The notes below the pieces were generated by a model. It did no database searches, was not told the DNA's origin, and was given only the letters and a program-made list of their open reading frames with translations. A program made the position numbers and the translations under genes. This document shows, in pieces, positions 1 to 7,363 of a stretch of DNA of 64,000 nucleotides. The stretch is from Floridanema aerugineum (lineage in GTDB: Bacteria; Cyanobacteriota; Cyanobacteriia; Cyanobacteriales; Aerosakkonemataceae), in assembly GCF_041929345.1 (NCBI RefSeq), contig NZ_JBHFNQ010000170.1:1-64000 (forward strand), written 5' to 3'. How positions within the stretch are numbered: the stretch's first letter is position 1; each line of letters starts with the position of its first letter.

Positions 1-151
1 TAACAATTATCGATCGCAAAATGAACTACAAAAAACTGAAATTGTGGAGGCGCAAGGTTGGATAAGGGGAGAAAATGGTGAAATAATTTTAACTGCTCAA
101 ACACCTGTTACACCAGCTAATTTTATACTTTTACCTGGTAGTTGCAAATGA
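1..151 (+). CDS. C-terminal end of a filamentous-haemagglutinin-like (two-partner secretion) protein, partial
   Basis: The frame is open from the window edge (first full codon at 2) to TGA at 149-151. It ends in EAQGWIRGENGEIILTAQTP followed by a short tail. In cyanobacteria an EAQGW...NGE(I/V)xLTAQxP ending is typical of filamentous haemagglutinin N-terminal-domain proteins (S-layer-like, type Vb secreted beta-helix proteins). Only about 49 residues are visible, so no domain can be checked. The stop overlaps the ATG of the next gene at 148 (ATGA), which fits a known cyanobacterial arrangement of an Fha-like gene followed by a CHAT/TPR gene in one operon. The family call rests on this one motif. 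Confidence 0.6.
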   Translation, partial: NNYRSQNELQKTEIVEAQGWIRGENGEIILTAQTPVTPANFILLPGSCK

Positions 152-501
152 AAAAGTTATTAGTAAAATTTTTAATTTTAGCGATTTTGTCACTAGTTGT
201 TACTGTGAGTGTAGCACCGATTATACCGCGAATGTTAATGGCTGGAGAGGCTATTGCATTTCCCACAAATTCCACGTTTTTACAAACCACTATTACCTGG
301 AATAAAACTGGAAGAAAACAACTCGAACAAGGGAAAGCAGAAGCAGCATTAGAAAGTTGGCAACAAGCAGAAATTGCATATCATAAAGCTAAGGATGAAA
401 ATGGTGTAATTGGTAGTCAAATTAACCAAGCACAAGCACTTCAGGCATTAGGAAAATATCCTGACGGGGTGACAACAATCGGTAAACCCCTGACGCAGTA
501 A
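148..501 (+). pseudogene. CHAT/TPR-type protein, N-terminal fragment truncated by a hairpin element
   Basis: The ATG at 148 overlaps the upstream stop (ATGA). A TTG six bases upstream is possible but less likely. Residues 1-37 form a signal peptide or membrane anchor, followed by one TPR-like helix pair (GRKQLEQGKAEAALESWQQA and NQAQALQALG). This is the usual start of cyanobacterial TPR-CHAT proteins, which normally run to 700-1000 residues with a C-terminal protease domain. Here the reading frame enters a perfect inverted repeat at 471-521 and stops at TAA (499-501) in its loop, after 118 codons. No TPR array or CHAT domain follows, so I read it as a broken gene. A short secreted protein is the less likely alternative. 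Confidence 0.6.
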
Positions 502-521
502 GGGGTTTACCGATTGTTGTC
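471..521. repeat. 21-bp perfect inverted repeat (hairpin) inside the truncated TPR gene
   Basis: Left arm 471-491 starts GACAACAATCGGTAAACCCC and the right arm 501-521 is its exact reverse complement, with a 9-nt loop (492-500) followed by a run of nine A. It lies exactly where the TPR protein loses its family sequence, and its loop supplies the stop codon. It looks like a REP/MITE-type insertion or a scar of one. A terminator function is possible, but the run after the hairpin is A and not T on the + strand. Confidence 0.75.
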
Positions 522-833
522 AAAAAAAAAGAGGTAGAATCTTCTCAAGAAGACCTAATTAATGAAAATAATGAATTTATTACTATTATTTTACACCCAA
601 CAGCTAAAAACTCAACTAAAAAAAGCGGAGTTTTTAATTTGCTTGATATTAGCTTTACTCTTGCAACAGCATCGAAGAGTAAAATTGGAAGAATTGGCAC
701 CTGTATTGATCATAAGGCTGAGTTTAATTATTTCTTTCAACTTCTAGATGAGTTTCTTTAGCGAGACAAAAGCCAAGATATCGATCCAATTCTAGTTGAA
801 TCATCCTCAAAAGATACAGAAAAAGTTGCCTAA
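522..833 (+). pseudogene. Decayed 3' end of an unrecognised gene
   Basis: One frame directly after the hairpin is open from 522 to TAG (759-761) and then to TAA (831-833). It has no start codon near its beginning and one internal stop. It reads like real protein (NNEFITIILHPTAKNS, KIGRIGTCIDHKAEFNYFFQ), more so than the other frames. It may be the remains of the gene that the hairpin separated from its 5' part, or of an unrelated gene. I do not recognise the family. Confidence 0.25.
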
Positions 834-1053
834 AGTGCCAGCACAAACTCTAATTACTAGAAAGCAAAAGTGTAATATCACCAGTAACTAGCAACTTAAG
901 TTAGTCTGGAGTTCCCACTGCGGGGGAAACTCCTGTTTAGCGCCCAAGCGCAAGTACATACCTAGAGTGTTATTACTGTACTTGCGTTAATGCGATCGCT
1001 TGTTGGTTAAATTGGATAGAGTGCGATAGCTTGGGGAATAGCAAATTTAAGAA
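834..1053. other. Intergenic region with HIP1 and a MITE end
   Basis: Contains a TAACTAGCAACTTAAGTTAG end (near 884-903) like those of the MITEs at 26448 and 27066, a short CAAGTAC-type hairpin (GCGCAAGTACA ... GTACTTGCGTTAAT near 950-985), and an HIP1 site. No gene. Confidence 0.5.
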
Positions 1054-1194
1054 TTAGCCTTTCAACTTACCAATTTCTCTTACCCAAAGTCTGCGATTAT
1101 TATGTTCCAAATTCAAAATCTCTTCTAAAGACCAATGGAAATAAAACGCGATACAGGCTACCTCCTCATGTACTTGTTCTAAGGGGTAGCCTGC
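1054..1194 (-). CDS. DUF6760-like short phage-tail-associated protein with no standard start codon
   Basis: The frame AGYPLEQVHEEVACIAFYFH...NRRLWVREIGKLKG ends at TAA (1054-1056). The YPLEQxxEEVAxIAxxFHW...EILxLEHxxRRxWVxEI pattern is that of DUF6760, a roughly 50-residue protein encoded next to the tail assembly protein in cyanobacterial phage-tail-like and contractile-injection loci. The frame overlaps the end of the tail assembly gene at 1179 and opens at a stop near 1220. Between that stop and AGYP there is no ATG, GTG or TTG. It is therefore either made by -1 frameshifting on the GGGGG run at 1199-1203, started at a rare codon (ATT is present), or dead. Boundaries given are those of the recognisable part. 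Confidence 0.55.
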   Translation of the reverse strand, partial: AGYPLEQVHEEVACIAFYFHWSLEEILNLEHNNRRLWVREIGKLKG

Positions 1195-1553
1195 AACTCC
1201 CCCGCTAATTCTAACTCCACATTAAAATCACTACTACATCTCGGACATTTTACTGAAATAGAAGCATTTCCTTGTTGATTAATCCGATTATAAAATTCCC
1301 GCAAATAAGCTAAATCTAATGTAAAAAGATTTTCTAGCAAGTCGGGAGTAACTGAACTTAATTCGCCTAAATTAGTAATAACTTGTGACAGCATTACTAA
1401 AAATCCATAGCCAGGATTTTCTCGAACATAGCGGTTTTGTTGCAGGGAAATTTCATCTTTAGCAGTAGCTAAACGCATTACTCCCTGACGATGTATTTTT
1501 CCCTCAGTATCTACTAAACCTTTAGGTAAGATAAATTCAAATTCTGTAGTCAT
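1179..1553 (-). CDS. Phage tail assembly protein (tail-like injection system type)
   Basis: About 124 residues starting MTTEFEFILPKGLVDTEG and continuing through KIHRQGVMRLATAKDEISL. This is the typical opening of the cyanobacterial 'phage tail assembly protein' family found in contractile injection clusters. The C-terminus holds a CPRC motif (a lone Cys pair). The ATG at 1551-1553 is chosen because the family begins at the MxTEFEF block; an upstream in-frame codon would add nine unlikely residues. The gene overlaps the DUF6760 frame at its 3' end and lies 42 bp downstream of the TPR gene on the same strand. No sheath, tube or baseplate gene is in the window, so this is an orphan piece of a system that is either remote or lost. 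Confidence 0.65.
   Translation of the reverse strand: MTTEFEFILPKGLVDTEGKIHRQGVMRLATAKDEISLQQNRYVRENPGYGFLVMLSQVITNLGELSSVTPDLLENLFTLDLAYLREFYNRINQQGNASISVKCPRCSSDFNVELELAGELQATP
1199..1203 (-). promoter_or_regulatory. Possible -1 frameshift site (GGGGG run)
   Basis: On the - strand the end of the tail assembly gene reads GCG GGG GAG TTG. Slipping back one base gives GGG GGA GTT GCA and enters the DUF6760 frame, which has no start codon of its own. The P-site GGG codon can re-pair perfectly after a -1 slip. Tail assembly chaperones of lambda-like phages are known to use -1 frameshifting at the same place in the gene. The functional claim is inference. Confidence 0.35.
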
Positions 1554-1595
1554 TGGTAGTGGGTGGTAGGTATACAGCAAAGAATAATGGAAAAA

Positions 1596-3380
1596 TCAAT
1601 TTTGAGTTTTGAGTTTTACTAACAATAAATCTCTGTACTGTTGAGCGGGTTGGTAATTGGGATTAACATTCAAAGCGGCTTCATAAGCTTCTAATGCTTT
1701 TTGGTCTTCACCCATTCTTTCTAAAGCCAAACCTTTACCAGTTAGAACCTGAAAACTGTTCGGATTTAACTTATCAGCTTCATCATAAGAAGTGAATGCT
1801 TCATTATACTGTCCTAAGTCCAACAATACTAATGCTCGATTGTACCATCCTTCAAAAGATTTGGGATTGAGTTTAATGGCTTGATTGATAAAACCTAAAG
1901 CATTTTCATATTTTTTTAAGTTCCACAAAGCTGCTGTTTTATTAATCAATATATTAGCACAAAATCCTTTAGTCTTCTCAACTAATTTAGGATATAGTTG
2001 TAATTTATGACTTTCTGAACCATCCTGATTTAAAATATTATTACAAGTCAAACTTTGCAGTGAATTAACATTGCCTGCTAAGGCTTTATCATAATTTTCT
2101 AATGCTCGATCGTATTCTTTCAACCTACTAAGTAACCTACCGTAGTTAAACCAAGCTTGACTATATTGAGGATTAATTTCGACAGCTTTGGCGATCGCAA
2201 TTTGAGCATCCTGGTACTTTTCCAAGTTCCATAAACTTACACCTTTGTTATTCCAAGCTTCGGCAATTCGGTCATTAATATTAATTGCTCGTTCAGCCGC
2301 ATCTAGTGCTTCTTGATATTGCTTCAAACCTATCAGCGCACTGCTACGCTGATTCCAAGCATAAGCAGCATTTCTTTCACCCCAACTTCCATCACCAGCT
2401 ACAGCAGTCTCGCAAGCTTCTAAGGCTTCTTTATAGTTATTTAATCGGTTGAAAACTGCACAGCGATTGACTTGGGCTAAAGAAGATTTAGCATTAATTT
2501 TAATTGCTCTATTATAAGAATCAAGTGCTTTTTCATCTTGACCTAATTTTTCTAGAAGAATACCTTGATTTGTCCAAGAAATTGCGTTATTAGGATTAAT
2601 AGCTAAAGCTTGTTCGTAGGTGGCGATCGCATCTTTCCATTTCTCTGCTTTTTGTTGGACGATCGCTTTAGCCGTCAAAGCTTCTACGGGAAGAGAATCT
2701 TTAGCTTGTTCGCAAGCGGAAATAGCTTCTTCAAATCTTCCCAAATCTCCTAATGTTCCGCAAGTTTCTACCAAAGCTAAAGTATAGTCTGATTTTAAAT
2801 TTAAAGTTCTTTCAAATGAAGTTAAAGCTTCTTCATTTTGCCCTAGCTTTCTCTGTATTAAACCCCGATTATACCAAGAATCTGCTGGAGAAGCATTTCC
2901 CCAATTTCCATCTATTCGTAATGCTTGTTCGCAGGAAGCGATCGCATCTTCATATTTCTCTAAATGGTATAAAGCCTCACAACGTCGAGTCAAAGCTAAA
3001 GAATCTTTAGGGGAAAAACTAAGTAAAAAATCGTATGATGCGATCGCTTCAGCATATTTTTTTAGTTGAAACAGCGCATTGCTGCGACTCGCCCAAAGTT
3101 GGGGATTTTTGACTTTTGGTTGGAGTGCGATCGCTTTTTCACAAGCCGCTAAAGCTTCCGTATAATTTTGTTCATTTTCTAAAACTTTACACTGATTAGC
3201 CCAGAAATTAAAATCTTTAGAATCAAAATTTCCTGGCTGTACTTGTGACACTAACGTAGTTTTAACTAATACATCATTAACTACTCTATTTTGGGAATTA
3301 CTTGCTGCTTGAGCTAATGAAGGAAGGCATATACTGAGGAAAAGTGTAGTAATGCTAACTCGCTGAAACAGAGGCTTCAT
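1596..3380 (-). CDS. Secreted or periplasmic TPR protein
   Basis: 594 residues. Residues 1-25 form a clear signal peptide (MKPLFQRVSITTLFLSICLP, then SLAQAAS with an AxA-type cleavage site). The rest is made of TPR units of about 34 residues, with repeated signatures such as NALFQLKKYAEAIASYDFLL, GLIQRKLGQNEEALTSFERT and GVSLWNLEKYQDAQIAIAKA. No catalytic domain is fused, so it is likely a periplasmic scaffold or interaction protein. It precedes the tail assembly gene by 42 bp on the same strand, so the two may be co-transcribed, but the pairing does not suggest a shared function. Several units contain odd Cys-bearing stretches (CEALYHLEKYEDAIASCEQA). Confidence 0.85.
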   Translation of the reverse strand: MKPLFQRVSITTLFLSICLPSLAQAASNSQNRVVNDVLVKTTLVSQVQPGNFDSKDFNFWANQCKVLENEQNYTEALAACEKAIALQPKVKNPQLWASRSNALFQLKKYAEAIASYDFLLSFSPKDSLALTRRCEALYHLEKYEDAIASCEQALRIDGNWGNASPADSWYNRGLIQRKLGQNEEALTSFERTLNLKSDYTLALVETCGTLGDLGRFEEAISACEQAKDSLPVEALTAKAIVQQKAEKWKDAIATYEQALAINPNNAISWTNQGILLEKLGQDEKALDSYNRAIKINAKSSLAQVNRCAVFNRLNNYKEALEACETAVAGDGSWGERNAAYAWNQRSSALIGLKQYQEALDAAERAININDRIAEAWNNKGVSLWNLEKYQDAQIAIAKAVEINPQYSQAWFNYGRLLSRLKEYDRALENYDKALAGNVNSLQSLTCNNILNQDGSESHKLQLYPKLVEKTKGFCANILINKTAALWNLKKYENALGFINQAIKLNPKSFEGWYNRALVLLDLGQYNEAFTSYDEADKLNPNSFQVLTGKGLALERMGEDQKALEAYEAALNVNPNYQPAQQYRDLLLVKLKTQN

Positions 3381-3602
3381 ACAACTACCTCAAATTTGAC
3401 GTACTGTAGGATGGGTATTGCTGAAGTTTAAAAGTTTTAGTCAAAGACACTCTTAAGCAATGCCTACCCTACTCCCTTTACAGCTTAACAGATGTTAGCT
3501 GAAAGTTGCCAAACCTAAGTGCAGTTAACCACCTAAACTTAAGTTCAGGTAAAAACCAACATTTCGACTAGTAAAAAATTAAAAGACAGCCTTTAAAGTA
3601 AA
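3381..3602. other. Intergenic region between the TPR gene and the IS630 remnant
   Basis: Nothing coding is seen in these 222 bp. It holds an inverted AAGTTTAAAAGTT-like AT-rich stretch and the promoter region of the TPR gene. Confidence 0.35.
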
Positions 3603-4046
3603 TCAAGTAAAAATGAGATATTCCCATCCTCGTTGACGGGCTACTTTCCGGCCTAAAATCTCACTCATCCAGTCCGCTACTTTCTGACCACTCCACAGCC
3701 CACCGTCCGGTGGCGGTTGTTGTAAAACCAACCATAGTTGGGCTTGTTGTACATCATTAAGTAATGGGTCATGCTCCTGGTTTTCACATTGATGATCGCC
3801 CAAGGAATCTGGACCGAAATGGTTATAACCCCTAACTAATTCATAAATCCAATTCTGACTATACCCAGTAATCTCCATTACTTCTTTTGTCGTTTTTCCT
3901 TGTGCCAATAACCAAATGATTTGATAGGGTACTAAAGATGTCAAACTAGCAGAAGAAAAGTTTTGCTCATCTAACCATGAAAAAGCGAATAAATCGCCAG
4001 GAAAGACCATGCGAAGCGACACAACACACCCAGTGCAAATAATCAA
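3603..4046 (-). pseudogene. IS630-family transposase, N-terminal helix-turn-helix fragment
   Basis: Residues from about 35 match the DNA-binding N-terminal part of IS630-type transposases: LVPYQIIWLLAQGKTTKEVM, EITGYSQNWIYELVRGYNHFG and LLNDVQQAQLWLVLQQPPPD, then GLWSGQKVADWMSEILGRKV and RQRGWEYL. Full-length proteins of this type continue for about 200 residues with a DDE catalytic domain, which is absent: the frame stops right after RGWEYL. The first 25 residues do not look like transposase and contain a short dispersed repeat, so the true N-terminus is also uncertain. I see no clear terminal inverted repeats, so this is a remnant and cannot move by itself. Confidence 0.65.
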
Positions 4047-4528
4047 GTATAGCTTGAGTAATGTTATCTAACTCTGTTGCTTTTGGGAACTGAACTTACC
4101 TGTACTCCATGTACCCACACCCGCGATATTTGGTCAATGCGTAAGTCCTAATTTATTGCATAGCTCAGGATGCTCTAGAACTACATAATAGTAATAAAAT
4201 TTTAGTAAGGTCGCCTTATGCCAGTAAATTTGACAGGAACTACAAAAAGATTTATACCAAATCCAGGTTAGCTACCCCCGCTATCTTCTTGGGTTTCTTT
4301 CTTCTTCTTTCTTCATGTTCTTCGTGTCTTACACGCTGCGGGCACGCTACGGGAACGTGGTTCAAAAAAGTAATTAACCACGATTGAGTATAAAGGGGGT
4401 TCTTAACCCGGATTTGGTATTACTACTTAATTTACCGAGCTTTCTTACTTATAAATATATGATGTAGTAGACAACAATAAAGTGTATGTTCTTAAATAGG
4501 CTTTAATCTCACTACAGGAAAAATTAGC
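4047..4528. other. Intergenic region with repeat debris, upstream of the CHAT-caspase module
   Basis: No gene seen. The stretch holds half of a GCGTAAGTCCT repeat end (near 4138-4150; the full element is at 13302-13417), a 169-bp MITE-like element (4253-4421) and then AT-rich DNA before the sigma-like gene. Any promoter of the module should lie in 4422-4528. A convincing -35/-10 pair could not be assigned. Confidence 0.5.
4253..4421. repeat. MITE-like element with 17-bp imperfect terminal inverted repeats
   Basis: The left end reads TATACCAAATCCAGGTTA (4253-4270) and the right end TTAACCCGGATTTGGTAT (4403-4420); the arms match except at one or two bases. The middle has no open frame but carries a short GC-rich repeat (CTGCGGGCACGCTACGGGAA). 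A related TTAACCCAGATTTAGTATTA sequence occurs near 39420, so the family is dispersed. Confidence 0.6.
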
Positions 4529-5953
4529 ATGAGTAGTGCATCCAAGTACTGGTTACTGATCCGGTTAGAGGCAACAGGAAATAGTAAGATTGAAGAAATA
4601 GTTGCGGCTAAAGCATTTTTTACATCTACGTTTCCTGAAGTAATCACAAATGAAAATTTAGTAGATGCCCGAATCCAACGCCAGTTATGGGAAAATTGGC
4701 GAACATCTTTAATTGAAGTATCTACTAGCAACACAACAACACATCCAGCTGAGCTATGCTTGCGTTGCTTTATTTCCAGCGTTATTGAGCAAGTTTGTAT
4801 TCAATTGGAAATCAATTTTGGCAATAATTATGGTTTTACTTGCCGTGACTTGTTTCCTTTAGTTCTTAATGATGTGATTGAACGTTCATCGGAAAAGCAA
4901 CAAAGTTCCTATACTTCGGTTGCTCGTGAGATTTTACAAACTTATAATCCAGAACGAGGAAACTTATCTACTTGGACAAGCAAACTTGTTAAACAGCATC
5001 GGGAACTAAAGGCTTTCTTAATAGAACATGGCATATACTTAGTTACTGATTGGGCTATTCTTAATGATACAAACTCGGAACAATTACAGCGAATTTTCCA
5101 AGAGTTTCATCATCTTAGTGAATCGGAAATTAGGTTAGCTGCTGTTTTGTTAGAAAGTTACCATCGGATTTATCGACGCGATCGCAGAACTGCACGAAAA
5201 TCAGGAATACAGGGACAATGCTTACCTCCCACAACCGAACAATTACAACAAATTTCTCAGCAATTATATCTAAAATCTAATTTAAAATTTAAACCATCTG
5301 AAATAATGTCCCGACTTCAAAATATAGCAAAATTCTTACGAGAATACCGGATTTATATTAGAAGCGGAGCCTATAAAAGTGAATCTTTAGATGCACCTAT
5401 TGTCAGTTCAGATAACAGTTACACACTGGCTGAAAAAATTCCTAGTCCTGACTCAAACAATGATGAGGATGAGCAAAATGAATTTTTGCAATTTTACCGT
5501 CATGAATTTATGAATTCCTTAGATTTAGCATTAAAAACTATTATTAATCACCGCCTCACCACTTTGGAAAAGCAAAATAATTCTCTGGTAAACCAGTATA
5601 CTACGGCACTGCATCTTTATCATTGTCAAGGACAAACTATGGCAGAAATTGCCCGAAAAATAGGATTACAAGCTCAATACCAAGTCACGCGATTACTTAA
5701 ACTCAAACAACTACGAACTGAGGTAAGACAATTAATGTTAAAAAATTTATTAGCTTCAGTTTTAAACAGAGCTTTATCTTATACTAACCTTAACGAAGCT
5801 AAGAATTTAGAAGCAAAAATTGAACAAATGCTCTCTCAACAAATTGAAGATGTAATGCAGGAAGCAGAAGCGGAAAGTACAGTTACTAAAAAACGCCCGT
5901 TGCCAAGTTTATTTGCTAGAAGAATATGTTATATGTTAAGGCAAACGCGATAG
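4529..5953 (+). CDS. Sigma-70-like protein with C-terminal region-4-type HTH (cyanobacterial CHAT/CHASE2 operon type)
   Basis: 474 residues. The middle (about 105-300) is helical, rich in Gln and Leu, and resembles the divergent sigma-like proteins that precede DUF1822/CHASE2 genes in filamentous cyanobacteria. Near residues 355-400 there is a sigma region 4-like HTH (GQTMAEIARKIGLQAQYQVT followed by RLLKLKQLRTEVRQLML). An acidic linker (SPDSNNDEDEQNEFLQ) precedes it. The ATG at 4529 has AGGA upstream. It is the first gene of a same-strand series (sigma-like, DUF1822, CHAT-CHASE2, DUF928, MshEN-like, caspase, TPR-CHAT), so it may control that series. Core promoter-binding region 2 is not clearly recognisable, so it could be a DNA-binding regulator and not a true sigma factor. 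Confidence 0.6.
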   Translation: MSSASKYWLLIRLEATGNSKIEEIVAAKAFFTSTFPEVITNENLVDARIQRQLWENWRTSLIEVSTSNTTTHPAELCLRCFISSVIEQVCIQLEINFGNNYGFTCRDLFPLVLNDVIERSSEKQQSSYTSVAREILQTYNPERGNLSTWTSKLVKQHRELKAFLIEHGIYLVTDWAILNDTNSEQLQRIFQEFHHLSESEIRLAAVLLESYHRIYRRDRRTARKSGIQGQCLPPTTEQLQQISQQLYLKSNLKFKPSEIMSRLQNIAKFLREYRIYIRSGAYKSESLDAPIVSSDNSYTLAEKIPSPDSNNDEDEQNEFLQFYRHEFMNSLDLALKTIINHRLTTLEKQNNSLVNQYTTALHLYHCQGQTMAEIARKIGLQAQYQVTRLLKLKQLRTEVRQLMLKNLLASVLNRALSYTNLNEAKNLEAKIEQMLSQQIEDVMQEAEAESTVTKKRPLPSLFARRICYMLRQTR

Positions 5954-6055
5954 AGAGTAGTTCTTCCAAACAAAAAAAAACTAAATTTGCATAAGTCTTA
6001 TACTTGGAGAACTATATATCTATAATCAAATCAATGAATATCAGGGAGAAGGACA

Positions 6056-7339
6056 ATGATTAAAAATATAATAGACAGTAGGTTTGAGTGGGATGCCATA
6101 AAATCAGACACTATTACTCTTAATACTAGTCAAATAGATCAAGCGATCGAACTAAGCGATCCGATTCCAAATGAAAACCAGCAATGGCAAGCTTATATTA
6201 ATGCTCTAGCATTACTGAGCTTTGAACAATGGTTAAGCGATCGCGCACCCGATCTTTCAATTAACAACGATCAATGTTCGATTTTTTTACCTCAATACGC
6301 AGGATTACTTAAAAGTGTTTGTAACTTAAAAGTAGGAACCTTCAAAATTTGCTTAATTCCCGTAAGTACAAGCATAGATAAAATAATTACTTTGTCTAAA
6401 ATTGCTACTGAATTATCAGAATATAAGGCTAACTTCTATGTGATAATTTCAATAATTGAAGAACTAGAACAAGCAAATGTTTTGGGATTTGTCCCTTATT
6501 ATCAACTAATTGAAGAAATAGAAAATCATCAACTTAAAGTGCAGTTTAACTGGAATTATCAACTTCCCTTGAGTTGGTTTAATGTTAATCCTGATGATTT
6601 GTTGCTCTCTTTGCGGTGCTTAGAACCTGAATCACTTCCTCAGCAAAATTTGGTAACTGCCAGTGCGAATAGGCTTTCTAAAATTAGAGAAAAGTTAGCG
6701 CAGTATCAACCTCAGTTAGAAACTTCAGAACAGGAATTGTGGCAAATTTTAACTTGGGAAGAAGCCAGAATTTTTTTTACCCATCCAGAAGTTTTTCAGC
6801 AGCAAAAATCAGGAGTTAATTCTTTAGTTAATGTAGCTGTATGGCTACAAGATAAACTTGATGAAGCAGCACAATCACTATCTTGGGTACTCCTGCCAAG
6901 TTTTAACACTGAACGGCTGAATTTTGCTACTGTGATGCGATCGCCAATTGAAGAACTTGATGATATTCTCACTCAATTGTCACGCACTGGAACAGAAATT
7001 CCCCAACAAGCAAGAGGAGCTTATCAAAACTTAAACTTTCCAGAAACTTGCTTGCGACTTTATGCCGTCACCTGGGCAGTATTATCTTCAGAAAATCTTC
7101 CTGAATGGCAATTAATTTTAATTTTAGGTTCCCCCGGAGCCAATAGTATCCCGATCGGTACACGATTGCAAATAAGCGATAATACTGGTATTTTAGGTGA
7201 ATTAGTTCGCCGTCAAGAAATCGATCCTGCTTACTTATATGCCAGAGTTGCTGGAAATTGGGAAGAATCCTTTTTTATTACTATTTCTTTAATCAATGGG
7301 GAAACAATGACTTTGCCACCTTTTACATTTTGTCCATAA
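6056..7339 (+). CDS. DUF1822 family protein
   Basis: 427 residues with an AGGGAGAAGG ribosome-binding site just upstream of ATG 6056. The pattern ALALLSFEQWLSDRAPDLSI, CNLKVGTFKICLIPVST and the late LILILGSPGANSIPIGTRLQ block identify DUF1822, a cyanobacteria-specific family of unknown biochemical function. No signal peptide or membrane segment is seen, so it should be cytoplasmic. DUF1822 genes usually stand between a sigma-like gene and a CHASE2 gene, and do so here (102 bp after the sigma-like gene, 24 bp before the CHAT-CHASE2 start). That fixed order suggests it is part of the sensing machinery, perhaps an adaptor. I cannot assign an activity. Confidence 0.8.
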   Translation: MIKNIIDSRFEWDAIKSDTITLNTSQIDQAIELSDPIPNENQQWQAYINALALLSFEQWLSDRAPDLSINNDQCSIFLPQYAGLLKSVCNLKVGTFKICLIPVSTSIDKIITLSKIATELSEYKANFYVIISIIEELEQANVLGFVPYYQLIEEIENHQLKVQFNWNYQLPLSWFNVNPDDLLLSLRCLEPESLPQQNLVTASANRLSKIREKLAQYQPQLETSEQELWQILTWEEARIFFTHPEVFQQQKSGVNSLVNVAVWLQDKLDEAAQSLSWVLLPSFNTERLNFATVMRSPIEELDDILTQLSRTGTEIPQQARGAYQNLNFPETCLRLYAVTWAVLSSENLPEWQLILILGSPGANSIPIGTRLQISDNTGILGELVRRQEIDPAYLYARVAGNWEESFFITISLINGETMTLPPFTFCP

Positions 7340-7363
7340 TTTAAAATTGAAAAAAGATTGGTC

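Noticed and set aside
562..747. 61-residue Leu-rich frame
   Set aside because: It is out of phase with the more protein-like decayed frame at 522-833 and looks like an AT-rich chance frame.
3603..4046. Complete IS630 element
   Set aside because: No DDE catalytic half and no terminal inverted repeats were found; only an N-terminal fragment remains.
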